In this document: positions 8,753 through 17,230 of the stretch, piece by piece
Layout of the letters: each line of letters starts with the position of its first letter
Position numbering within the stretch: position 1 is the stretch's first letter
Made by a program: the position numbers and the translations under genes
The notes under the pieces: generated by a model
The model's input: the letters and a program-made list of their open reading frames with translations, nothing else
Told to the model about the DNA's origin: nothing
Databases searched by the model: none
Assembly (NCBI GenBank): GCA_030692905.1
Contig: JAUYBT010000085.1
Span: forward strand, 1-64,000
Length of the DNA: 64,000 nt
Direction of reading: 5' to 3'
DNA from: Bacteroidales bacterium
GTDB lineage: Bacteria; Bacteroidota; Bacteroidia; Bacteroidales; VadinHA17

Positions 8753-9880
8753 TTAAATAGTAATCTTTCTTTTTCTTGCTTCAACAGTCCATTGCGCTGT
8801 CACCTTATGGTCATTAACAACAGATACGAAATCATGACGGTCAACTGTCGGACAAATATGCCATGGGATACCATAGATAGGTTCGCCGACTTTGTAATTA
8901 TCAGCCTTAGTTGTTCGGATGACCATATGTTCTTCATTATGACTTATTACAGTATAGTTTTCCAGTCCAAGGATTTTAATTCTTGGTTGAGGCATCTCTG
9001 AAGCAACTGCTTTATGTCCAAGGTCGAGACATAACAATTCTTTTCCGGGCTTGCTTATAATCCGCGTAAGCAGAACAGCAGCATGTAAAAAGTCCATGTC
9101 AATGAAAGAACTGCTGTAGCCATAGTCCCACAAAAGAAGTGTTCCGGGACTGGATTCCACACCTTTTCGCAAAGCATGTATCGGGAAGGTAGGAGTTCCG
9201 CCTGCTACAATTTTAACTGGACCGATACCTTCCCCTTCAAGTTCATCTATTAGACTTATTACCTGGGCAAAAGCGTCATTACAAATTTTTTGACGCAGTG
9301 AAAAAACATGTTCATGAATATGACCATCATATACATGAAGTCCTTCAGCGATCAGCATTGGCGAATCGATGATTCTTTTGAAAAGCTTTGCTGCCTTTTC
9401 CCCGGGGGATATGCCTGTACGGTTCATCCCATTGTTGATATCGAGCCATACATGTGTTTCGATGCCGGTTCTCCTGGCGTTATCTGATAATTGTATTATA
9501 ACTTCTTCATTATCAGCAATACACGATATTTTTGAATTTTTGAATTCTTGTTTTAATTTAAAAAACCTTTCAAGATTAGGACCAACAGGTTGCATTGCCA
9601 GTAAAATATCAGTTACCCCGCACTTTGCAACCATCTCTGTTTCAGAAATAGTAGCAGATTTGAACTTATAAATGCCATGTTTCATTTGCAATCTGATGAT
9701 CTCAGACATTTTATGAGTCTTGACATGTGGTCTTAACAGATCAACACTTCCGGCAATCTCAATCATTTTCTGAATATTGAGTTCGATACGGTCAGGATAA
9801 ACCAGCAGAGAGGGTGAGCAAACTTCACTTACATTGTCGACCAGATACCAATCGGTGTTTTGAGAAGCAGTTTTTTCCAT
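8753..9880 (-). CDS. D-threonine aldolase-like PLP enzyme (alanine racemase fold)
   Basis: A 375-residue cytoplasmic enzyme of the fold-type III D-threonine aldolase/D-serine dehydratase family. RPHVKTHK at residues 50-57 holds the PLP lysine (probably Lys54). HVWLDINNGMNRTG (about 163-176) and VAGGTPTFP (about 229-237) are barrel motifs. The C-terminal WHICPTVDRHD supplies the His and Cys that bind the divalent metal in this family. Expected reactions are retro-aldol cleavage of D-beta-hydroxy amino acids or dehydration of D-serine; sequence reading cannot separate these. The RidA-family gene lies only 8 bp upstream in the same operon, which fits, because RidA proteins remove the reactive enamine products of PLP dehydratases. 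Confidence 0.85.
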   Translation of the reverse strand: MEKTASQNTDWYLVDNVSEVCSPSLLVYPDRIELNIQKMIEIAGSVDLLRPHVKTHKMSEIIRLQMKHGIYKFKSATISETEMVAKCGVTDILLAMQPVGPNLERFFKLKQEFKNSKISCIADNEEVIIQLSDNARRTGIETHVWLDINNGMNRTGISPGEKAAKLFKRIIDSPMLIAEGLHVYDGHIHEHVFSLRQKICNDAFAQVISLIDELEGEGIGPVKIVAGGTPTFPIHALRKGVESSPGTLLLWDYGYSSSFIDMDFLHAAVLLTRIISKPGKELLCLDLGHKAVASEMPQPRIKILGLENYTVISHNEEHMVIRTTKADNYKVGEPIYGIPWHICPTVDRHDFVSVVNDHKVTAQWTVEARKRKITI

Positions 9881-9888
9881 TTTTGTTT

Positions 9889-10353
9889 CTAATAGAGTTC
9901 AAACATGGCTTCAACCTCAACAGGTATGTTTGAAGGAAGTATCATACCGACAGCACTTCTTACCCCGATACCGTTCTCTTCCCCAAAAACCTCAGCCATA
10001 AGCTCACTGAATCCGTTGATAACAGCCGGCTGTTGCTCAAAGCCAGGGGCACAGTTGACCATTCCCAGCACTTTTATTACCCGTTTGATTTTTTTTAATT
10101 CTCCAAAATGAGTCTTAATCGTTGATAACATTGTAAGTCCAACCTGCCTTGCAGCCAGTTTTCCTTCTTCTTTATCAAGATCTGCACCCAGTCTACCTGT
10201 CATCAGGGTGCCGTCAGATCTGATTGGTCCCTGACCGGAAACATATAGGAATTTATCAACGACCAGTACAGGCTTATATACTCCGGCAGGTTTAGGTGCC
10301 GGTGGTAATATGAGGCCTAACTCAACAATACGTAAATCAGGATCTTGTTTCAT
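9889..10353 (-). CDS. RidA/YjgF family enamine/imine deaminase
   Basis: The 154-residue protein matches the RidA family: YVSGQGPI (about 37-44), a central helical region, and the C-terminal signature VRSAVGMILPSNIPVEVEAMF, in which the Arg would bind the carboxylate of the substrate. The canonical family hydrolyses 2-aminoacrylate and related enamines. The slightly longer size (128 is typical) reflects an extended N-terminus, as in the YjgF-like branch often paired with D-amino-acid enzymes. It is the first gene of a two-gene operon with the D-threonine-aldolase-like enzyme. No promoter is evident upstream. Confidence 0.88.
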   Translation of the reverse strand: MKQDPDLRIVELGLILPPAPKPAGVYKPVLVVDKFLYVSGQGPIRSDGTLMTGRLGADLDKEEGKLAARQVGLTMLSTIKTHFGELKKIKRVIKVLGMVNCAPGFEQQPAVINGFSELMAEVFGEENGIGVRSAVGMILPSNIPVEVEAMFELY

Positions 10354-10528
10354 TTTTCATTTTTCATTTATAATATTAATAGTAAAGATAAGTTGAATTT
10401 ATATTCTATCAATTTGAATTGTATGTAAAATGGTTAACCTAGCACGAGTTACAACCGAGCGGAAGTTGTTTTCGTCATTCACCGGTAGATTTCCTCCTTT
10501 TACAGAATTTAACCGGAAATTAACTAAT

Positions 10529-10554
10529 AAAACTTTGTAAACTAAAAAAGTTTT
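10529..10554. promoter_or_regulatory. candidate operator upstream of the TetR gene
   Basis: A near-perfect inverted repeat, AAAACTTT (10529-10536) and AAAAGTTTT (10546-10554), lies about 35 bases before the TetR start. TetR proteins often bind such sites next to their own gene. Low base complexity makes chance formation possible. The rest of the 233-bp divergent gap (10354-10586) shows nothing I recognise. Confidence 0.3.
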
Positions 10555-10586
10555 CTCATTTTTACAACGTTTATTTCAAAAATGTA

Positions 10587-11192
10587 ATGGATATCAGAGA
10601 CAGAATAATCGAAGGAGCAGCAGAACTATTCAAGACTTACGGAATAAAATCGGTGACCATGGATTCTCTGGCCAACCATCTCGGTATGTCGAAAAGAACT
10701 ATTTATGAAGTCTTTTCTGATAAGGATGAACTGTTGGTTGGAGTACTGAAGTGGATGGCTGAAAAGCAAAGGGAATTAGTAAAAAGGGTACTGGACGATT
10801 CAGAAAATGCACTAATAGCAATATTTAAATTGCTGGAAACTAACATGAATCATTTTCAGGAAATGAGTCCTGCTTTTCAGGCTGACATGAAGAAATATCA
10901 TTATGAAGTTTTGATGAAGAAAACGGATAAATGTGAAATGCCCGATTACAGGAATAATATACAATTGATTGAAAGAGGGATTAAGGAAAAGCTGTTCAGA
11001 AAAGATATAAATCCTGATTTGATTAACCGTTGCCTTTATTCACTAGTCAGGTCAATAATGGATCAGGATCTATATCCTTTTGAGCAGTTTACCCGGCGCG
11101 AAGTTGTAAAAAATATTTTCATCAATTACCTGAGAGGTATTTCCACAAAGGGAGGTGTTGAATTGATTAACAGGCTTGAAGCTAAATTTTAA
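10587..11192 (+). CDS. TetR-family transcriptional regulator
   Basis: A 201-residue regulator. The N-terminal 50 residues form a TetR DNA-binding domain (IIEGAAELFKTYGIKSVTMDSLANHLGMSKRTIYEVFSDKDEL, in which the second half is the helix-turn-helix). The C-terminal ligand domain is not conserved. It is the first gene of a row encoding an RND efflux pump (50-bp gap to the outer-membrane factor) on the same strand, so it most likely controls that pump in response to an unknown compound. This is inference from position, a common layout in Bacteroidota. Confidence 0.9.
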   Translation: MDIRDRIIEGAAELFKTYGIKSVTMDSLANHLGMSKRTIYEVFSDKDELLVGVLKWMAEKQRELVKRVLDDSENALIAIFKLLETNMNHFQEMSPAFQADMKKYHYEVLMKKTDKCEMPDYRNNIQLIERGIKEKLFRKDINPDLINRCLYSLVRSIMDQDLYPFEQFTRREVVKNIFINYLRGISTKGGVELINRLEAKF

Positions 11193-11242
11193 ATAGATAA
11201 ATATTAATTCATATTAACACGCTTAGATAATAATTTAGAGAA

Positions 11243-12580
11243 ATGAAAAACAAAGAACTTCTGACAGTCTTACGGTTATTCTTCTTAACAGGCGGAATTA
11301 TTCTGGCACAGGAGAACAGCAGTGAGTTAACCCTTTCCTTAAAAGAGGCACAGGATTATGCCATTCAGCATAATAAGATGGTGATTTCCGCAAAGATGGA
11401 TGTTGAGGCATCAAAAATTGCCCTTTGGGAGACTATTTCAAATGGATTACCCCAGATTAGTGCATCCGGATCATTTACTGATAACCTTAAATTGATGACC
11501 ACTCTCTTACCAGGGGACTTTTTTGGAAGACCAGGCGAAAAGGTACCGGTTACTTTTGGTTCACAGTTTAATTCAGGTGCCAGCATTCAGGCAAGTTTGC
11601 TGCTATTCAATGCCCCGTTTTATATTGGTATTGAGACCACAAAACTTGCTCAGAAGTTAAGTGAAGAGAGCCTTGCAAAATCAGAACTCGATACAAAGGA
11701 ATCTGTAAGTACTGCTTACTTCCTGATACTGGTTTCAGAAAAATCTCTTCAGATACTCGATGGGAATATTGCAAATCTGAACGAAACACTTAAGTCCACA
11801 AAGGCTATGTATTCAGCAGGTATGGCTGAATCAACTGATGTTGATCAGATGGTATCAAATGTTACAATGGTGGAAAATACCCGAAGCTCGATGCAACGTG
11901 CAATAGAACTGAATTACAATCTGTTGAGATTCCAGCTTGGTGTTCCTGCCGAAACCAGGATCACACTTAAGGAGACACTCGAAAATTTGACTTCAGAAAT
12001 AAATATTGAGGCACTTCTGTCTCAACAATTCGATCATCAACAGAACATGAATTTCAGGTTGGTTGAGGGTCAGGAACAGATGTCAGCACTTGCCCTTAAG
12101 TCACAGAAAGCGTCAGTTCTTCCCACGTTAGCAGGTTTTTATAATTATGGCACGAACGGAATGGGCGATAAAATCGAAGATCAGAGATGGTTCCAGAATT
12201 CTATGACTGGGCTGCAACTCTCAGTCCCAATATTTGCCAGTGGACAAAGATATAGTAAGATAAAAAAAGCAAAGTTAAGCCTCGAAAAAGCAAGAACAAC
12301 AAAAGAGATGGTTACCGACCAGCTCCTTCTCCAGGAAAAGCAACTCAGGTACAACCTGGTTAATGCTAACCTTCAGTATAAAAGTCAGAAAGATAATATT
12401 GATGTAGCTAAAAGGGTCTATACCAGCATGGAGAATAAATTCAGGCAGGGTATGGCTTCAAGTCTTGAACTGACCCAGGCTAATTCACTTTACCTGCAGG
12501 CCGAAAATAACTATGTGTCTGCATTAATGAACCTGCTCCAGACAAAGCTCGCATTGGATAAACTATTGAATAACATGTAA
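11243..12580 (+). CDS. TolC-family outer-membrane efflux protein
   Basis: The 445-residue protein has a signal peptide (to about residue 23, IILAQ) and the two-fold repeated helical-hairpin organisation of outer-membrane efflux proteins. The first repeat begins at LSLKEAQDYAIQHN (about 30-43) and the second near residues 260-300. C-terminal heptad-rich helices follow (NKFRQGMASSLELTQANSLY). It would form the exit duct of the tripartite pump encoded by the next two genes, 35 bp downstream. Confidence 0.92.
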   Translation: MKNKELLTVLRLFFLTGGIILAQENSSELTLSLKEAQDYAIQHNKMVISAKMDVEASKIALWETISNGLPQISASGSFTDNLKLMTTLLPGDFFGRPGEKVPVTFGSQFNSGASIQASLLLFNAPFYIGIETTKLAQKLSEESLAKSELDTKESVSTAYFLILVSEKSLQILDGNIANLNETLKSTKAMYSAGMAESTDVDQMVSNVTMVENTRSSMQRAIELNYNLLRFQLGVPAETRITLKETLENLTSEINIEALLSQQFDHQQNMNFRLVEGQEQMSALALKSQKASVLPTLAGFYNYGTNGMGDKIEDQRWFQNSMTGLQLSVPIFASGQRYSKIKKAKLSLEKARTTKEMVTDQLLLQEKQLRYNLVNANLQYKSQKDNIDVAKRVYTSMENKFRQGMASSLELTQANSLYLQAENNYVSALMNLLQTKLALDKLLNNM

Positions 12581-12614
12581 TTAAATTAATCAGAAACCAT
12601 CAAAATAATATATA

Positions 12615-13679
12615 ATGAAGTACTTCAAATCAATTTCGGCAATAGTGATAAGCGGACTGATAATTTCAGCCTGTTCATCAAAAGGCAAGAATACAACAAC
12701 TACTTCCTCCGATCCGGCAACTGTAACTGAAAAAGCTGCTATACCGGTAAGAATTACGGCTTTATCAAAAACTAAAATCTCAAGAACAATTGACTATACA
12801 GCCACTGTCCTCCCTTTCGAGGAAGTAAACATGGCTCCATCAACTCCGGGCAGAATTGATAAAATATTTGTTGAGGTAGGTGACAAGGTAAATAAGGGTG
12901 ATGATCTTTTCCTGATGGACCGCACCCAGCTGTACCAGTTAAAACTGCAGTTAAGCAGTCTTGAGAAGGATCTCAACAGGATCGATACTCTCCTTAAATC
13001 CGGTAGTGCCAAACAACAGCAGTATGACCAGATGAAGACACAGTATGATGTCACAAAAACAAATGTCGACTTCATGGAAGAAAATTCATTGCTCAAAGCT
13101 CCTTTTTATGGTGTTGTTACAGGAAAATATTTTGAAAACGGTGAAATATATTCAGGTGCTCCTACAACACAGTCAGGAAGATCTGCTGTTGTTACTGTTA
13201 TGCAGGTAAACCCTCTTAAAGTTAATGTAAACATCTCAGAGCAATATTATCCTCTTATAAAAAGAGGAATGAAAGGTTTTATTACAGCAGATGTTTACAA
13301 AAGTGAGACTTTCACAGGTACTGTTTATCGCATATCTCCGACCATTAGTTCAGCAACAAGATCGTTTATTACTGAACTTGAACTTCCAAACAGAAATGAC
13401 CTTCTGAAACCCGGTATGTTCGTAAGAGTGTCTATGGACCTCGGCGAGGTTGAAACTTTTGTTGTTCCTGCAAATACTGTTCTTGTACAGGAGGGGACAA
13501 ACATAAGATATGTCTTTATTGAAAAAAACAATATTGCTTACAGAATTGAAGTTGAGTTAGGTAAGCGATTTGATGACCAGCTTGAGATCATATCAGAAAA
13601 CCTTAAAGAAGGAGACCGGCTTGTGAATGAGGGACAGTCACGGCTCATTAACGGTGATAAAATTGAGACAGTAAAGTAA
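12615..13679 (+). CDS. RND efflux periplasmic adaptor (membrane-fusion lipoprotein)
   Basis: The 354-residue adaptor carries a lipoprotein signal with lipobox cysteine near residue 20 (GLIISAC). The first half of the lipoyl/biotinyl domain is VNMAPSTPGRIDKIFVEVGD. A short coiled-coil hairpin (about 110-150), the second lipoyl half (LLKAPFYGVVTGKY) and a beta-barrel (about 190-270) follow. It links the TolC-like duct to the inner-membrane pump. It sits between those two genes with gaps of 35 and 25 bp, consistent with a single transcript. Confidence 0.92.
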   Translation: MKYFKSISAIVISGLIISACSSKGKNTTTTSSDPATVTEKAAIPVRITALSKTKISRTIDYTATVLPFEEVNMAPSTPGRIDKIFVEVGDKVNKGDDLFLMDRTQLYQLKLQLSSLEKDLNRIDTLLKSGSAKQQQYDQMKTQYDVTKTNVDFMEENSLLKAPFYGVVTGKYFENGEIYSGAPTTQSGRSAVVTVMQVNPLKVNVNISEQYYPLIKRGMKGFITADVYKSETFTGTVYRISPTISSATRSFITELELPNRNDLLKPGMFVRVSMDLGEVETFVVPANTVLVQEGTNIRYVFIEKNNIAYRIEVELGKRFDDQLEIISENLKEGDRLVNEGQSRLINGDKIETVK

Positions 13680-13704
13680 TTGTAAGAATTTCAATAATAA
13701 TAAA

Positions 13705-16700
13705 ATGAGTATATATAGTGCATCAGTAAAAAGACCCGTTACAACCATCCTGGTTTTTGTTGCAGTGATGGTTATCGGTCTCTATTCACTTGTTCAGCTG
13801 CCTGTGGATCTTTATCCTGAAGTGGAGCTCCCTTTCGTAGCAGTCCTTACGACATATTCGGGTGCCAGTGCTTCTGACATTGAATCAAATGTTACCAGGC
13901 CACTTGAAAATACCCTTAACTCAATCAGTAAGCTTAAAGAGATAACATCCACCTCCAGCGATGGAACGTCAGTAATATTCATGAATTTTGAATATGGAAC
14001 GAACCTCGATGAAGCGTCCAACGATATCAGGAATAACCTCGGTTTTATGGAAGCGTTTCTCCCGGAAGATTGTGAGAAACCAACTATAATAAAATTCAAT
14101 TCAAGTATGATGCCTATAATCTTCTATGCTATTACAGCTAAGGAGAGTTACAGGGGTCTCGAAAAGATACTTGATGAAAAAATTGTAAACCCGCTTAACA
14201 GAATCGAAGGAGTTGGCGCAGTAAGTCTTTCAGGTGTACCGGGTCGAAAAGTTTATATTGATGTTGACCCCCGGAAAATGGAGGCATATAATCTTACCAT
14301 TGAACAGATCGGGAATATACTTCGCGCTGAAAACATAAATATGCCGGCAGGTTACATTGAAATGGGTCAGACCGATTATCCTCTGCGTATCCAGGGCGAA
14401 TTTCCTGAAAGTGATGTTGTTAAGAATATTGTTGTGAGCAGTTTTAACAGCAATAATGTCTACCTGAAAGATGTGGCAGAGGTACGCGATACAATACGTG
14501 AAACAAAACTTGACACCAAGATCAACGGTACTCAGGGTATGAGCATGTATATCCAGAAGCAGTCGGGTGGTAATACTGTGAAAGTGACAAAAGAGGTTGA
14601 GAAAGCTCTGGTTACATTACAGAAAGATCTCCCCTCTGATGTAAAGATCGAGAAATTATTCGACAGCGCCACTTTTATAAATGATTCGATAAGCAACCTG
14701 ACAGAGACACTCATGTACGCTGCCATCTTTGTCATTTTGGTTGTTCTCTTTTTCCTGGGGAGATGGAGGGCGACTTTTATTATTATTCTTACGATTCCTA
14801 TCTCTCTTATTGTGGCGTTTATTTACCTGTTTATTACAGGTGAATCAATAAACATTATCTCGCTAACCTCACTTTCAATTTCTATAGGGATGGTAGTGGA
14901 CGATGCAATAGTTGTTCTGGAAAATATCACAAAACATATTGAAAGAGGAAGCCGGCCGAGGGAAGCTGCTATTTATGCGACCAATGAGGTCTGGCTGGCA
15001 GTTATTGTTACAACATTAACAGTAGTAGCTGTATTCTTTCCCCTAACGTTTGTTAAAGGACTTACAGGAGTGTTGTTCAAACAGCTTGGCATGCTGGTAA
15101 CTATTACAATAGTAACATCTGTATTTGCAGCTATTACGCTGACACCTACTTTGAGTGTTCTTCTGCTAAAATGGTATCCTATTAAAAAGGATGCATCAAT
15201 TTGGACTTATGACGGAAGTATCAGAAAAGGACTTGACTGGTTTAACCGTTTTTATGAAAAAACTCTGCGATGGGCACTTCACCATAAGACTTTGGTATCA
15301 ATTATTGCAATTGTAGTTTTTGTGGGATCAATGAGTCTGTTTGCTTTGATAGATACAGAATTTTTCCCTCAGGCCGATGAATCAAGAATGTCTGCAACGA
15401 TAGAACTTCAGACAGGAACCAGGGTTGACGAGACCATAAAAACAGCCGATAAAATTGACAAACTTATAAAGGAAAAATACCCTGAAGTCCAGCTGGTTTC
15501 AACATCAACCGGTGCTGACGACCAGGGTGGATTTGCATCAATATTTTCAGCCGGTGGAACCCACTCCATACGTTACAGTCTGAGTCTGGTCCCTATCGAG
15601 GAACGTTCAAAATCAGTCTGGGACATTGTTGAAGAGATGAGAGCTGATTTTGCCGGGATGCCGGAAATCATTGACTTCACCCTGAGTACATCAGATAATA
15701 TGGGCAGTTTTGGAGGAAACACCGTGGATGTTGAAATTTACGGATACAATATTTCCGAAACCAATACTGTGGCAGATGAACTTAAAGGTAAAATTGAAAA
15801 GATCCAGGGTACAAAGGACGTTACTATCAGCCGTGACAAATCGAAACCTGAACTGCAGATCATATTCGACCAGAATAAGATGATTGCCAACGGACTCAAC
15901 ACTGCTATGGCATCAACTGCGATTAAGAACAGGGTTGATGGTATGACTGCAACAAGGCTTCGTCAGTTCGGAGATGAGTATGATGTTGTGGTAAGGTTTA
16001 AGGAAAGTGCCAGGAATACACTTACTGAGATTGAAAATATTGGTATTCCAAACCCGACCGGACAGATCATAAGACTTGGAGAAATTGCACAAGTGAAAGA
16101 GTACTGGTCACCACCGAATATTGAACGTAAACGCAAAGAAAGGATTGTAAGAGTTTCATTTACTCCTTATAAAAGATCTCTTACAGATATCCAGATCGAT
16201 GTGCAAAAAGCAATCGATGAAACCGCACTTCCATCAGGTATAATGGTGCAAATTTCAGGTGCAATAAAAGAACAGATGGATGCATTTATGGATATCGCAT
16301 TTCTTATATTAATAAGTCTGATACTTGTCTACCTGGTCATGGCTTCACAGTTTGAATCACTGAAAATGCCTTTCATTATAATGTTTTCAATTCCCTTTGC
16401 CTTTTCAGGAGTAGCAATAGCTCTGTTCCTTACCAATACCTCATTGAGTGTCATTTCAGGTATAGGGGCGGTTATGCTGATTGGAATTGTTGTCAAGAAC
16501 GCCATTGTTCTGGTTGACTTTATCAACCTCATGCGTGAACGCGGGAATGAGCTTTACGAAGCAATAGCCATATCCGGGAGATCGCGGCTCAGACCGGTCA
16601 TAATGACTTCTGCTACAACCATACTTGGTATGTTGCCTCTTGCAATAAGTAAAGGGTCAGGTTCAGAATTATGGAGCCCGATGGGTGTAGCTGTTATCGG

Positions 16701-16842
16701 TGGACTTGTATTCTCAACTGTTGTGACACTTGTAATAGTACCTGTTGTTTATGCAATATTTTCAAAACATGGTGAAAGAAACAAGAACATTGCAGTCTAT
16801 TCAGAATTTGATTTTATGAATGGTAACAGTAATGGTAAATAA
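13705..16842 (+). CDS. RND-family (HAE1) inner-membrane efflux pump
   Basis: The 1045-residue transporter has the full duplicated RND plan: the first membrane helix at residues 10-30, a large periplasmic loop to about 335, a six-helix block with the proton-relay motif GMVVDDAIVVLENI (about 393-406), a second periplasmic loop, and a second helix block (GIGAVMLIGIVVKNAIVLVDFI, near 915-936). It resembles hydrophobe/amphiphile exporters more than CusA-type metal pumps. The C-terminus is short and hydrophilic. It works with the two preceding gene products to expel toxic compounds using the proton gradient. Confidence 0.95.
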   Translation: MSIYSASVKRPVTTILVFVAVMVIGLYSLVQLPVDLYPEVELPFVAVLTTYSGASASDIESNVTRPLENTLNSISKLKEITSTSSDGTSVIFMNFEYGTNLDEASNDIRNNLGFMEAFLPEDCEKPTIIKFNSSMMPIIFYAITAKESYRGLEKILDEKIVNPLNRIEGVGAVSLSGVPGRKVYIDVDPRKMEAYNLTIEQIGNILRAENINMPAGYIEMGQTDYPLRIQGEFPESDVVKNIVVSSFNSNNVYLKDVAEVRDTIRETKLDTKINGTQGMSMYIQKQSGGNTVKVTKEVEKALVTLQKDLPSDVKIEKLFDSATFINDSISNLTETLMYAAIFVILVVLFFLGRWRATFIIILTIPISLIVAFIYLFITGESINIISLTSLSISIGMVVDDAIVVLENITKHIERGSRPREAAIYATNEVWLAVIVTTLTVVAVFFPLTFVKGLTGVLFKQLGMLVTITIVTSVFAAITLTPTLSVLLLKWYPIKKDASIWTYDGSIRKGLDWFNRFYEKTLRWALHHKTLVSIIAIVVFVGSMSLFALIDTEFFPQADESRMSATIELQTGTRVDETIKTADKIDKLIKEKYPEVQLVSTSTGADDQGGFASIFSAGGTHSIRYSLSLVPIEERSKSVWDIVEEMRADFAGMPEIIDFTLSTSDNMGSFGGNTVDVEIYGYNISETNTVADELKGKIEKIQGTKDVTISRDKSKPELQIIFDQNKMIANGLNTAMASTAIKNRVDGMTATRLRQFGDEYDVVVRFKESARNTLTEIENIGIPNPTGQIIRLGEIAQVKEYWSPPNIERKRKERIVRVSFTPYKRSLTDIQIDVQKAIDETALPSGIMVQISGAIKEQMDAFMDIAFLILISLILVYLVMASQFESLKMPFIIMFSIPFAFSGVAIALFLTNTSLSVISGIGAVMLIGIVVKNAIVLVDFINLMRERGNELYEAIAISGRSRLRPVIMTSATTILGMLPLAISKGSGSELWSPMGVAVIGGLVFSTVVTLVIVPVVYAIFSKHGERNKNIAVYSEFDFMNGNSNGK

Positions 16843-16870
16843 TATTTTGTAACCTGATAAATATATAATT

Positions 16871-17164
16871 ATGAAAGCAATAATGATAATATACAACCAG
16901 GCTCATACCGAAAAGGTAGAGTACTTGCTCGATAAGCTTGGAATAAAAGGATATTCACTCTGGGAAAATGTACAGGGCAGGGGCAGCAACACCGGTGTTC
17001 CTCACCTGGGAACTCATGCCTGGCCTGAGATTAATAAAAGTGTCCTTACTGTCATTGATGATGAACTGGTTGATACAGTCCTTGACAAGGTAAAGAGGAT
17101 TGATGTCATCAATGAAGAGGTAGGAATCAGAGCTTTCGTATGGGATATAATGAAGATGGTTTAA
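16871..17164 (+). CDS. small PII-like protein of the efflux operon
   Basis: A 97-residue protein with the length and beta-alpha-beta rhythm of the PII/ferredoxin-like fold: MKAIMIIYNQAHTEKVEYLL at the start and a second unit around SVLTVIDDELVDTVLDKVKRI. It has neither the T-loop tyrosine context nor the C-terminal signature of GlnB. Similar small PII-like proteins close RND operons in other bacteria (for example the DUF3240 protein of CusABC operons) and may sense a metal or nucleotide, but the ligand is unknown here. The gap after the pump gene is only 28 bp. Confidence 0.65.
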   Translation: MKAIMIIYNQAHTEKVEYLLDKLGIKGYSLWENVQGRGSNTGVPHLGTHAWPEINKSVLTVIDDELVDTVLDKVKRIDVINEEVGIRAFVWDIMKMV

Positions 17165-17174
17165 TCGTCATCAC

Positions 17175-17215
17175 GAAAATAAAAAGGATTCCATTACGAA
17201 CCCTGTTTTATTTTC
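17175..17215. terminator. candidate bidirectional terminator
   Basis: The inverted repeat GAAAATAAAA (17175-17184) / TTTTATTTTC (17206-17215) sits between the convergent efflux operon and the EF-G paralogue. It has A-runs on one side and T-runs on the other, as expected for a site usable in both directions. The stem is pure A/T-rich and therefore weak. Confidence 0.4.
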
Positions 17216-17230
17216 ATGAAAATCAATTCT

